A stretch of DNA of 64,000 nt. Source: RHLJ01 sp965601955. Its GTDB lineage: Bacteria > Bacteroidota > Rhodothermia > Balneolales > Balneolaceae. The stretch covers positions 1,116,001 to 1,180,000 of the forward strand of contig OZ271855.1 of assembly GCA_965601955.1 (NCBI GenBank), given 5' to 3'. The notes beneath the pieces were generated by a model. The model did not search any database. It was not told the DNA's origin and worked only from the letters and a program-made list of their open reading frames with translations. The position numbers and the translations under genes are program-made. This document shows, one piece after another, positions 54,902 through 63,353 of the stretch; the first letter of the stretch is position 1; the number at the start of each line of letters is the position of its first letter.

Positions 54902-57229
54902 ATGTATTTTATTAAAAAGCTGATTTTATTCTCCTTTTTCTTTCCCACAGTTATCTACGCCCAGGATATAGGGAGCTGGAATATTTATACCTCCACACGA
55001 ACCGTAATCGATGCCTCAGCAGATGATTTAGGTAATATTTGGGTATCCTCAACAGGTGGGGTAGAACACTATAACTCAGAAGGTCAAAGCCTCAGAACAC
55101 TGACACCCCTAGACGGGCTTTCAAGGTTAGATGCACAAACTGCAATCTATGATATCAATTCATCTAAATATTTTGTTGGCTACGTAGACGGCAGGATCGA
55201 TATCATAAACACCGATTCCTATGAAGTTACCAATATTGGGGATATAGAGAGGTTTCCAAATTTTACCGAAAAAGGAATTAATGATTTCGTTCTGTATGAA
55301 AATGAGCTCTACATAGCTACTGGATTTGGGATAGTAGTTTTTGATATAGAGGGCGAGTTTGTCACCAAGAGCTTCAACTCTTTAGGGGATTTGCCCAGAG
55401 GTATTTCGATAATAGACATAGAGATTCAGAATGATACTCTCTATTGTGCTACGGTAGAAGGCCTTGCTATAGGAGCTCTGGATGATGAGTTAACCGTATC
55501 AACAAATTGGGTGAGCTATGATGAAAGTAATGGCTTTGTATCAGAGATTGTAAACGCTGTTGGAGTTGCGGGATCAAGTATTTATGCATCAACAGGGACA
55601 ACAAATTATATTTTTGAATCTGGTTCATGGGATATTAACACTCAATTTGGAAATCGAATCATATCCAATTATCTCTTTCTTGATGATTTCTTTATAGCTT
55701 CATCCGGTCGGAGACTTATTTACGGTGGAAATTTAAGTTCTTTAAATGAAGAGGATACTGGTACTACTATAAACTCTATATCATACGAACCCGTTAGCGG
55801 GAATATTTATTTCGGGACGTTTGATAGAGGTTCAGGTATTTATAATGTTCAGAGAAATGATACCCAATTCATAACACCAGAAGGTCCATACCAGAATTTT
55901 TTCTCTGCACTAAGTTTTGATGGAGAAATACTAATAGCAGCATCTACTAATGAAGCTGCCGGGAATTCAGCCATTGATAATGGGAAAGGGTATTACATAT
56001 TTGAAAATAATACGTGGCTAAATGTAAATGCTCAGAATAATAATACATTAGGAAGCCTGGGATTTAAACAGGCATTTACATCTACTATCGCAAACGACTT
56101 CTATTACTTCGGAGCCTGGGGTCGAGGAGTAGCTCGACATGAAAAAGCTACCGGTGAAGTGAGAGTTTTTGATGAGACTAACTCAGTAATAAGAGGGTGG
56201 GATGATGACGATCCGTTATTTCCTGTTGTTTCCGGGTTAGCCACAGATAGTAACGATGATGTTTGGTTGGTGAGCCGTTATGGAGCAACACCTCTGTACT
56301 ATCAAACCCCTGGAGATGATGACTGGATCGCCTTTTCCAAAAATTCAAGCACCAGTAGCCAGGATGAGTATTTGGGGTTATTTATTGATTCGTTTGACCA
56401 AAAATGGATTACTCTCCAGAGTAATACGGTTGATGGGACAGGCTTATTAGTGTTAGATACAGGAACCCCTGAGGATGCCGCTGATGATATAGGTGTCAAA
56501 CTCAACTCTTCGCAGACCAATGGAAACCTTCCTGATGAACAAGTAAATGCGATTATTGAAGACAGGAATGGAGAGGTTTGGATTGGAACAGGAAGAGGTA
56601 TTGCGAGATTTATCTTTCCTCAGTTTATAACCCAAACAACTAACCCGTCAGAAAGAAGTGCACAATGGCTGATTAATGAAGATACTTCAGCGGTATCGCG
56701 TTTTCTTCTTAGAGATGTTAATGTATCGACCATGGCAGTAAATGGGGCAAATGAGAAGTGGATCGGAAGTGTGAATCAAGGGATTTGGGTGGTAAATGAG
56801 GAAGGAAGCAGGATTGAAAAAAGATTTACTACAGAAAATAGTCCTCTGATTTCGAACAACATCATATCAATAGCAGTGAGTGATATTACCGGAGAAGTTT
56901 TTATCGCTACTGATCTTGGGTTAGTGAGTTACCAGGATGTGTCGAAAGGTGCTTCCAGTAAAATGAAGGACCTAAAAGTTTTTCCAAATCCCTTCTCATA
57001 TGATAGACATAGTCAGATTATTATCGATGGATTAGTAGATGATACCTTATTGCGCGTACTAGGTGTTGATGGAACCGTTGTTACTTCATTTGCTACGTCT
57101 GGAGGCAGAGTGAGTTGGGACGGATTGGACTATGCCGGGAACAGATTGGGAACAGGAGTTTATTTTGTAGTATCTACAGATAATGATGGAAGAGAAAAAG
57201 GGATTGGTAAAGTAGTAATCATTCGATGA
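54902..57229 (+). CDS. porZ: T9SS protein PorZ-like, two propellers plus sorting domain
   Basis: This 775-aa protein has the length and layout of PorZ: signal peptide (ending VIYAQ), the opening GSWNIYTSTR (W.Y.S.. motif near residue 25), two beta-propellers (about 30-330 and 330-680, with blades such as DDLGNIWVSSTGGVEHYN and DRNGEVWIGTGRGIARF) and a C-terminal sorting-domain-like module (LKVFPNPFSYDRHSQIIIDG, GTGVYFVVSTD, GKVVIIR). In Porphyromonas PorZ sits on the cell surface, binds anionic LPS and assists PorU in attaching cargo to it. Here it heads a run of glycan-synthesis genes, the first starting one base after its stop codon, which supports a link between glycan and secretion. Confidence 0.8.
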   Translation: MYFIKKLILFSFFFPTVIYAQDIGSWNIYTSTRTVIDASADDLGNIWVSSTGGVEHYNSEGQSLRTLTPLDGLSRLDAQTAIYDINSSKYFVGYVDGRIDIINTDSYEVTNIGDIERFPNFTEKGINDFVLYENELYIATGFGIVVFDIEGEFVTKSFNSLGDLPRGISIIDIEIQNDTLYCATVEGLAIGALDDELTVSTNWVSYDESNGFVSEIVNAVGVAGSSIYASTGTTNYIFESGSWDINTQFGNRIISNYLFLDDFFIASSGRRLIYGGNLSSLNEEDTGTTINSISYEPVSGNIYFGTFDRGSGIYNVQRNDTQFITPEGPYQNFFSALSFDGEILIAASTNEAAGNSAIDNGKGYYIFENNTWLNVNAQNNNTLGSLGFKQAFTSTIANDFYYFGAWGRGVARHEKATGEVRVFDETNSVIRGWDDDDPLFPVVSGLATDSNDDVWLVSRYGATPLYYQTPGDDDWIAFSKNSSTSSQDEYLGLFIDSFDQKWITLQSNTVDGTGLLVLDTGTPEDAADDIGVKLNSSQTNGNLPDEQVNAIIEDRNGEVWIGTGRGIARFIFPQFITQTTNPSERSAQWLINEDTSAVSRFLLRDVNVSTMAVNGANEKWIGSVNQGIWVVNEEGSRIEKRFTTENSPLISNNIISIAVSDITGEVFIATDLGLVSYQDVSKGASSKMKDLKVFPNPFSYDRHSQIIIDGLVDDTLLRVLGVDGTVVTSFATSGGRVSWDGLDYAGNRLGTGVYFVVSTDNDGREKGIGKVVIIR

Positions 57230-57230
57230 A

Positions 57231-57875
57231 ATGGATATAACAGTCGTTATAGTCAATTTTCAAACACCTGATTTGCTTAGAATAGCTGTCGAGTCTTTTA
57301 AAAAGCATTATCCAGATGTGAATTTACTATTAGTAGACAATGGGTCAAAAGATCAGTCATTACAGCTAATAAATGAGCTAATTGAAAGCCATTCGAATAC
57401 AAGCGCTATTTTCCTGGAGAAGAATATTTACCATGGTCCTGCGATGGATTTTGTGATGAAAATGCACATAGATACTGAATTCGTTTTTTTCCTGGATAGT
57501 GATACAGAGACCATTCGTCCTGGCTTTCTTGAAAAGATGATACTGCTCTTAGGAAATGGAGAACAGAGCTATGGAGCAGGAGAATTTAGTTGGGTCAACA
57601 AGAGAGGGTTCACAGCCAAAAGAGGAACATTGATTCTTCAAACTCCATATATGCTACTTCGAAAAAGTATATATGATAGGCTTTCCCCATTCGAACATCA
57701 CGGCCAGCCAACGCTTTTTAATTTTACAGACGCAGAGAAATTGGGATATAAGCTAATCAGCTTCCCCATTTCAAAATATATTGAGCATAGATGGAGAGGC
57801 ACCGCAGATAGATTTGGCTATGGATTAGGCTGGAGAGGAAAAGTAGACTACATACTCAATAAGCTGGGGCTATGA
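57231..57875 (+). CDS. Family 2 glycosyltransferase
   Basis: This 214-aa GT-A fold enzyme has TVVIVNFQTPDLLRIAVESF at the N-terminus, LLLVDNGSKDQSLQL (nucleotide binding) and FFLDSDTETIRPGFLEKM (DxD-like metal site DSDTE). It is short, covering little more than the nucleotide-binding half and an acceptor lobe ending in IEHRWRGTADRFG. It overlaps the following GT2 fusion gene by 4 bases (ATGA), so the two are probably co-translated. Sugar specificity cannot be told. Confidence 0.85.
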   Translation: MDITVVIVNFQTPDLLRIAVESFKKHYPDVNLLLVDNGSKDQSLQLINELIESHSNTSAIFLEKNIYHGPAMDFVMKMHIDTEFVFFLDSDTETIRPGFLEKMILLLGNGEQSYGAGEFSWVNKRGFTAKRGTLILQTPYMLLRKSIYDRLSPFEHHGQPTLFNFTDAEKLGYKLISFPISKYIEHRWRGTADRFGYGLGWRGKVDYILNKLGL

Positions 57876-59947
57876 CGATGGATAAAGCTTTTCCCGATAT
57901 CACCATCATCATAGTTAACTATAAGGTAAAAGAGTATATCTCCAACCTTCTTAGTTCTATCACTAAAGCTAAGGGAGAATTTAAGCTGCAAATCATCGTC
58001 GTGGATAACAATTCTCAAGATGGTTCAGTCGAATTCTTATCTGCACGTCATCCCGAAGTGGTCTATATAACCAATGATGAGAATCTTGGTTTTGGAAAGG
58101 CAAACAATCAGGCTATTTCTATAGCGGAAGGAAAGTATATCCTAATCATTAACCCAGATACACTGGTGAGTGAAGATACCTTCACAGTTTTGGTACAGCA
58201 TATGGAAGAAAACCAGCATTGCGGGGCAGCTGGATGTAAAATTCTAAATCCTGATGGTAGCTTTGCACCAGAATCAAAGCGATCGGTGCCCACAATCTGG
58301 TCGTCATTTACGAAGGTAGCAGGATTGAGTACTCTGTTTCCTAAGAGTAGTTTTTTTAGCGAGTATTATCTGGACTGGTTGGATGAAGATGAAAAAGCTA
58401 GTGTTCCTGTTTTGTCTGGCTCTTTCATGTTTTGGAGAGCAGAATTACTGAAGAAATTGGAAGGTTTCGATGAGCGCTTTTTCATGTATGGGGAAGACAT
58501 CGATTTGTGTTACCGCATACAGGACACCGGCTTTCATATTGATTACGTACCAGCGACTTCTATCATTCATTATAAAGGAGAGAGCACAAGGAAAGGGGAT
58601 TTGAAGTACACCTGGATTTTCAATAAAGCGCTCTATCAATTTTTTGATAAGCATCATAGCTCTAATTATAGCCGTTTCTTCAAAGTATTCATTTATTCTT
58701 CGATTTGGTTAAGAGGTATTTTTTCGTTGATTAGCTCAAACCTGAGAAGCATAGGGTATATAACCTCAGATCTTATCCTACTCAATATCTCAGTAATACT
58801 GGGTTTTCTGATTCGATTTGAGTTTAGCTATGAAGTCGTTTCAAACCTTCAGAACCTCCAATTTTTATGGATAAATGTTCTGGCTTCACTTATCTACGTA
58901 ATTATAGGTGCCTTTTTGGACTTGTTTAGGTCAAATAAAGATTCCATATCCAATCAGATAAAAGCCATTGGTGCTTCATATGCAGGGGTAGCGTTAGTAA
59001 CATTTTTTGTGAGAGAATATGCTTTTTCAAGGCTAGCCTTAATCTATGGTCTTGGTACTGCCCTTGTGCTTATGTTGATTTTTAAAGTGATCCAAATCAA
59101 TAAATCCAAGTCTGATACCAAAGTAACCGGAAAGCTAAAACGTCTGAAGGTATTACTTGTTGGGAATAGCTCCGAAACTTCAGAAATAAGGAAAAAGATA
59201 CATTCCCGGCCAGACTGGAATTACCAGGTGGTAGGAACCATCACCACCGAAGATGAAGAGCCTAATGCTCTAGGCTCAATTTCCCAGTTAAAAGATTTGA
59301 TTCGTGCGTATCAAATTGATCAGGTGTTTTTTGCTTTGAAGTCTATTTCGTATAAAGAGATGCTGATTCGTATTTCTGATCTGCAAAAAGAGCGCGTAGT
59401 TTTCAAACTGGTTCCTGACTCTATGGATTTCATATTGGGTAAATCAAATGTAGAATACCTGGAATCCATTCCCCTTGTTCAGGTTGATTTTGGATATTCA
59501 AAAACGATCAATCAGGTGCTAAAACGTATATTTGATATGGCGTTTTCAGCTCCGATGCTAGTTATTCTACTCTTAATTACGTTTCCCTCACTTTTATTTG
59601 GCAAAACAGAAAGACAGGATATAAACGGAATCAGCTTTTTTGAAGCACCTCAAAAAAATCGATGGAAGAACCTTCTTCTTCTGTACTGGTACATATTCAT
59701 TGGCAAAATGAGTTTTGTGGGTAGTCCCCTTTATTCTAAAAAAGAGTCTAGAATGAAACCAGGATATACCGGGAATGTGCAAATGAATAAACCAAGAATT
59801 CAGAACCCTGAGGATGAGGAAAACTATGAGCTCTATTATCTCCAGAACTATTCCATCTGGATGGATATAGATATTCTCATGAAAATGTTTTTTTCCAGGT
59901 ATTCTTTTGTAGATGATTTAGAGCAGGCGCTGAACAAGCAGGATTAA
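57872..59947 (+). CDS. GT2 fused to a degenerate polyprenyl-phosphate sugar transferase module
   Basis: Residues 1-240 are a rhamnosyltransferase-like GT2 (TIIIVNYKVKEYISNLLSSI, VVDNNSQDGSVEF, NENLGFGKANNQ-like NDENLGFGKANNQAI, NPDTLVSEDTF, MYGEDIDLCYRI). Then come about four transmembrane helices (270-420), a CoA-binding_3-like domain (LKVLLVGNSSETSEIRKK, about 425-540) and a region homologous to the C-terminal glycosylphosphotransferase domain (NQVLKRIFDMAFSAPMLVIL, KMSFVGSPLYSK, MKPGYTGNVQMNKPRIQ). In that region the catalytic block RLDEIPQLWN seen in the intact paralogue at 61168 is replaced by RWKNLLLLYWYIFI, and KFRTM is missing, so phosphotransferase activity looks lost. It is 691 aa and ends tail-to-tail with tgt, overlapping 4 bases. 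Confidence 0.8.
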   Translation: MTMDKAFPDITIIIVNYKVKEYISNLLSSITKAKGEFKLQIIVVDNNSQDGSVEFLSARHPEVVYITNDENLGFGKANNQAISIAEGKYILIINPDTLVSEDTFTVLVQHMEENQHCGAAGCKILNPDGSFAPESKRSVPTIWSSFTKVAGLSTLFPKSSFFSEYYLDWLDEDEKASVPVLSGSFMFWRAELLKKLEGFDERFFMYGEDIDLCYRIQDTGFHIDYVPATSIIHYKGESTRKGDLKYTWIFNKALYQFFDKHHSSNYSRFFKVFIYSSIWLRGIFSLISSNLRSIGYITSDLILLNISVILGFLIRFEFSYEVVSNLQNLQFLWINVLASLIYVIIGAFLDLFRSNKDSISNQIKAIGASYAGVALVTFFVREYAFSRLALIYGLGTALVLMLIFKVIQINKSKSDTKVTGKLKRLKVLLVGNSSETSEIRKKIHSRPDWNYQVVGTITTEDEEPNALGSISQLKDLIRAYQIDQVFFALKSISYKEMLIRISDLQKERVVFKLVPDSMDFILGKSNVEYLESIPLVQVDFGYSKTINQVLKRIFDMAFSAPMLVILLLITFPSLLFGKTERQDINGISFFEAPQKNRWKNLLLLYWYIFIGKMSFVGSPLYSKKESRMKPGYTGNVQMNKPRIQNPEDEENYELYYLQNYSIWMDIDILMKMFFSRYSFVDDLEQALNKQD

Positions 59948-61071
59948 AGTTTTTCGTCAACCTGTTTAGCCATTTTTGGATACCATTCTCCAAAGGTATC
60001 ATTTGCGATATGAGCTCTAATTTGTTCCATAAGCCACAGGTAAAAAGTAAGATTGTGTACCGAAGCCAATACCAATCCAAATATTTCATTGGCTCTGAGC
60101 AAATGATGTATATAAGCCATAGTGTAAGTATTACACAGATCGGATGGGAAGTCAGGGTCTAATACCTGGTGATGGTTTTTCCATTTTGAATTCCTCAGGT
60201 TAACCTTGCCAAATTGGGTAAAAACCATCCCATTTCGTGCGTTTCGTGTAGGCATAACACAATCAAACATATCGATACCGCGAGCAACAGACTCGATCAA
60301 GTTTGCCGGAGTCCCAACCCCCATCAAATAGCGTGGTTTTTCTTTTGGAAGATAGTCCGTATTCAGGTCGGTCATTTCATACATAAGTGGAATAGGTTCT
60401 CCAACACTTAAGCCACCTATAGCTATCCCCTCAAAATCCTGATCCACCATAAACTTTGAAGACTCAATGCGAAGGTCTTCATAGGTACTGCCTTGAATGA
60501 TGCCAAATTGGAATTGATTATGCCCATAGTGAGGTTCTGTATTTAGAAACTGTTTCCTTCCTCTCTTTGCCCATCTATGAGTAAGTTCCATAGAATTCTT
60601 GGCGTATTCATAGCTGCTTGGATAAGGAGGGCACTCATCCAGCAACATCATAATATCTGATCCTAAGATCCGCTGAATATCAACCACATTTTCAGGAGTA
60701 AAAAGGTGTCTTGAGCCATCCAGGTGACTTTTAAAAAAGGCTCCTTCTTCTTCTAGTTTCCTATTTTCAGATAAAGAAAATATCTGATAACCTCCCGAAT
60801 CAGTAAGAATTGGGCGGTCCCAGTTGATGAACTTATGTAGTCCTCCGGCTTCACTAATAATATCGGTGCCTGGCCTCAAATAAAGATGGTAGGTGTTACC
60901 AAGTATAATTTGCGCTTTTATTTGCTGTATTAGTTGCTGCTGAGATACCGCTTTAACAGTTCCAAGTGTGCCAACGGGCATGAATATGGGAGTTTCGATT
61001 TCTCCATGATCAGTTTGCAGCTTTCCAAGACGGGCTTTTGTAGAAGAGCAAGAAGCTAAATGCGTATACAA
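59944..61071 (-). CDS. tgt: tRNA-guanine transglycosylase
   Basis: This 375-aa enzyme swaps G34 of certain tRNAs for a queuosine precursor. PTRNARNGMVFTQFGKVNLR, ILTDSGGYQIFSLS (catalytic Asp in DSGG), IMMLLDECPPYPS and GGLSVGEP are canonical. The zinc site is altered: where E. coli has CDCYTC before YSRAYLHHL, this protein has FPSDLC before NTYTMAYIHHL, so two of three Cys are gone, while the His of SVHN is kept. Its 3' end overlaps the GT2 fusion gene on the other strand. Confidence 0.96.
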   Translation of the reverse strand: MYTHLASCSSTKARLGKLQTDHGEIETPIFMPVGTLGTVKAVSQQQLIQQIKAQIILGNTYHLYLRPGTDIISEAGGLHKFINWDRPILTDSGGYQIFSLSENRKLEEEGAFFKSHLDGSRHLFTPENVVDIQRILGSDIMMLLDECPPYPSSYEYAKNSMELTHRWAKRGRKQFLNTEPHYGHNQFQFGIIQGSTYEDLRIESSKFMVDQDFEGIAIGGLSVGEPIPLMYEMTDLNTDYLPKEKPRYLMGVGTPANLIESVARGIDMFDCVMPTRNARNGMVFTQFGKVNLRNSKWKNHHQVLDPDFPSDLCNTYTMAYIHHLLRANEIFGLVLASVHNLTFYLWLMEQIRAHIANDTFGEWYPKMAKQVDEKL

Positions 61072-61091
61072 GAGAAGATTATAAGTGATTA

Positions 61092-61099
61092 CAAAGTTA
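61092..61099 (-). promoter_or_regulatory. Possible -7 element of tgt
   Basis: On the minus strand TAACTTTG matches TAnnTTTG and lies 21 bases before the tgt start. No clear TTG at -33 is seen, so support is weak. Confidence 0.3.
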
Positions 61100-61167
61100 T
61101 GCCGCGTGTATAAAAATGCTTATTTTCGGCGACTTGTAAAGTAAGGAAACCTTGGAAATAAATTCTT

Positions 61168-62577
61168 TTGAGTAAACTAAAAAGATACCGGGAAGTCATA
61201 TTCACCAGCTTAATGGATTTTCTCATTGTGCTGGCTAGTTGGTTTATTTTCCATCTCTTTTTTACAGAGAGTATTGATATGTACTTGAGACATTTCAATA
61301 TAGATCTTGTAACTGCTGGGATATTTGTTTGCTTATACTGGATTTTAGTTTTTGTTGTATCCGGGCTTTATAAGAAATTATATCTTGTTTCAAGACTGGA
61401 TGAATTTTTCAAAGTCTTCAAGTCCAGCTCAGTAGGTGCCTTAATACTATATTTTATTTGGGATTTCGGCGATACAGCTTCTTTTTCTGTAGATAGAAAC
61501 CTGGTCTTTTTTTATTGGGTATTCGTTTTTGGATTTACAGCGGTCAATAGGTTCATAATTCGCACAGTTCAAAGGGTATATGCCCAACGTGGTAAAGGGC
61601 TTCATAGAACCATAATAATAGGTACAGGCCGGCACGCAAAGGTAGCCTACGATGACCTAATGAGAAACAAGACGCTGGGGATGGAGGTGTTAGGGTATAT
61701 CCAGGTTAATGGCAAGTCAGTAGATCCGGAATCAGGAATACAAAGTGAAGAGGTAATCGGGCATCTCGAAAACATTTCAGAAATTATAGAGTCCAGGCAG
61801 ATTCAGGATATCCTGGTAGCAGTAGAACCAGACCGAAAAAGAGATTTAGTACAGGTGATTTCTAAAGTTGATCACCCCGATGTTACACTCAAGCTCCTTC
61901 CCGACTTCTACCAACTGGTTAGTGGCCTCAATAAAACCAACCAGATATTTGGAATGCCATTAATCGAGATTTCCCCAGAGCCAATGCCATTATGGGAGAA
62001 AGTGATTAAGCGATTGCTAGATGTAACAGTCTCGATTGTAGTGTTGACGCTTGCAATTCCTTTTTGGGGGATTATAGCACTTATGATAAAAATGGATTCA
62101 CCTGGTCCGGTTATTTATCATCAAAAAAGAGTTGGTAGAAGAGGGCGCCCATTTACCATTTTTAAGTTCAGAACTATGCATCAGGACGCGGAATCAAAAA
62201 CTGGACCTACCTGGGCAAAAGAGAATGACCCAAGGGTTACCCGCGTTGGTTACTGGCTGAGGAAGCTAAGGCTTGATGAAATCCCTCAACTTTGGAATGT
62301 GCTGAGAGGAACAATGAGTTTAGTGGGGCCAAGACCGGAACGCCCTCATTTTGTTGAACAATTCCAGCATCAGATACCACTTTATACAAGAAGGTTAAGA
62401 GTAAGGCCAGGCATTACCGGTTGGGCTCAGGTAAAATGGAAATATGATTCTTCTCTTGATGACGTAAAAGAGAAAACGAAATACGATCTCTTTTATGTAG
62501 AGAATATTTCATTAAAAATGGATATGAAAATTCTCATTATCACCATACTTACAATGATCAAAGGGAAAGGGTATTGA
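61168..62577 (+). CDS. Polyprenyl glycosylphosphotransferase (undecaprenyl-phosphate sugar-1-P transferase)
   Basis: This 469-aa protein starts at TTG (SKLKRYREVIFTSLMDFLIV). It has about four N-terminal transmembrane helices, a CoA-binding_3-like domain (RTIIIGTGRHAKVAYDDLMR), a fifth membrane helix (VTVSIVVLTLAIPFWGIIAL) and an intact sugar-transferase domain: GPVIYHQKRVGRRGRPFTIF, KFRTMHQDAE, LRLDEIPQLWNVLRGTMSLV, VGPRPERP and RPGITGWAQV. It would load the first sugar phosphate onto undecaprenyl phosphate to start an envelope glycan. The DPM1-like gene overlaps its stop by one base. Confidence 0.95.
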   Translation: MSKLKRYREVIFTSLMDFLIVLASWFIFHLFFTESIDMYLRHFNIDLVTAGIFVCLYWILVFVVSGLYKKLYLVSRLDEFFKVFKSSSVGALILYFIWDFGDTASFSVDRNLVFFYWVFVFGFTAVNRFIIRTVQRVYAQRGKGLHRTIIIGTGRHAKVAYDDLMRNKTLGMEVLGYIQVNGKSVDPESGIQSEEVIGHLENISEIIESRQIQDILVAVEPDRKRDLVQVISKVDHPDVTLKLLPDFYQLVSGLNKTNQIFGMPLIEISPEPMPLWEKVIKRLLDVTVSIVVLTLAIPFWGIIALMIKMDSPGPVIYHQKRVGRRGRPFTIFKFRTMHQDAESKTGPTWAKENDPRVTRVGYWLRKLRLDEIPQLWNVLRGTMSLVGPRPERPHFVEQFQHQIPLYTRRLRVRPGITGWAQVKWKYDSSLDDVKEKTKYDLFYVENISLKMDMKILIITILTMIKGKGY

Positions 62578-63305
62578 TGGAAGATAAAGCCCTTGTAATA
62601 ATCCCTACCTACAACGAGTCCGGCAATATAAGCCGGATGCTCGAAAAGTTATTGAGTCTCAAAGAAGAGGTTGATGTACTCATTGTAGATGATGGCTCTC
62701 CTGATGGTACTGCAGGAATCGTGAAGGAAATGCAAAATGCATACCCTGAACGAATACATCTTATAGAGCGGCAAGGGAAATTAGGATTAGGGACTGCCTA
62801 CGTCACAGGGTTTAACTACGCCCTGGAAAAAGGGTACGAATATGTATGTGAGATGGATGCCGATTTTTCACATCCTCCTGAAGATGTACCGCGCCTTATC
62901 AAAGAAGTACGAGATGGAAACGCTGATCTGGCGATTGGGTCGAGGTATGCGAATGGAATCAGCATTGTAAACTGGCCATTGAGTAGGTTAATTCTCTCCT
63001 ATGGAGCCAATATTTATGCCAGAACTATAACCGGACTTCCAGTTTTCGATACAACAGCAGGGTTTAAATGTATTCATCGAAGAGTTATAGAAAACATTCC
63101 ATTAGATAGGATAAGATCGAACGGTTATGCATTCCAGATAGAACTCCACTTTAGGGCATGGAAAGCTGGCTTCAACCTAAAGGAAGTATCTATCATCTTC
63201 AGAGAAAGGGAAGAAGGTGTTTCCAAAATGTCTAAGAGAATAGTTAGAGAGGCAATGTGGAGAGTCTGGGCAATAAAAGTACGCAGCATATTTGGAGCAC
63301 TTTAG
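62577..63305 (+). CDS. Dolichol-phosphate mannosyltransferase-like GT2
   Basis: The ATG at 62577 overlaps the upstream TGA by one base; an in-frame TTG one codon earlier is less likely. The 242-aa protein has LVIIPTYNESGNISRMLEKL, VDVLIVDDGSPDGTAGIVKE, VCEMDADFSHPPEDVPRLIK (DxD metal site) and SRYANG..NWPLSRLILSYG, all features of DPM1/Ppm1-like enzymes that put a sugar on a polyprenyl phosphate. There is no C-terminal membrane domain. It may supply a lipid-linked sugar for the glycan started by the neighbouring enzyme or for protein glycosylation. Confidence 0.88.
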   Translation: MEDKALVIIPTYNESGNISRMLEKLLSLKEEVDVLIVDDGSPDGTAGIVKEMQNAYPERIHLIERQGKLGLGTAYVTGFNYALEKGYEYVCEMDADFSHPPEDVPRLIKEVRDGNADLAIGSRYANGISIVNWPLSRLILSYGANIYARTITGLPVFDTTAGFKCIHRRVIENIPLDRIRSNGYAFQIELHFRAWKAGFNLKEVSIIFREREEGVSKMSKRIVREAMWRVWAIKVRSIFGAL

Positions 63306-63353
63306 CAAATTAGTTCCTTATATTCCTTCGCTTAAATTAAAAAAATCGCATCT

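Noticed and set aside
57231..62577. tgt insertion as a sign of a mobile element in the glycan genes
   Set aside because: No inverted repeats, transposase or target duplication is visible around tgt; a simple 4-base tail overlap is enough.
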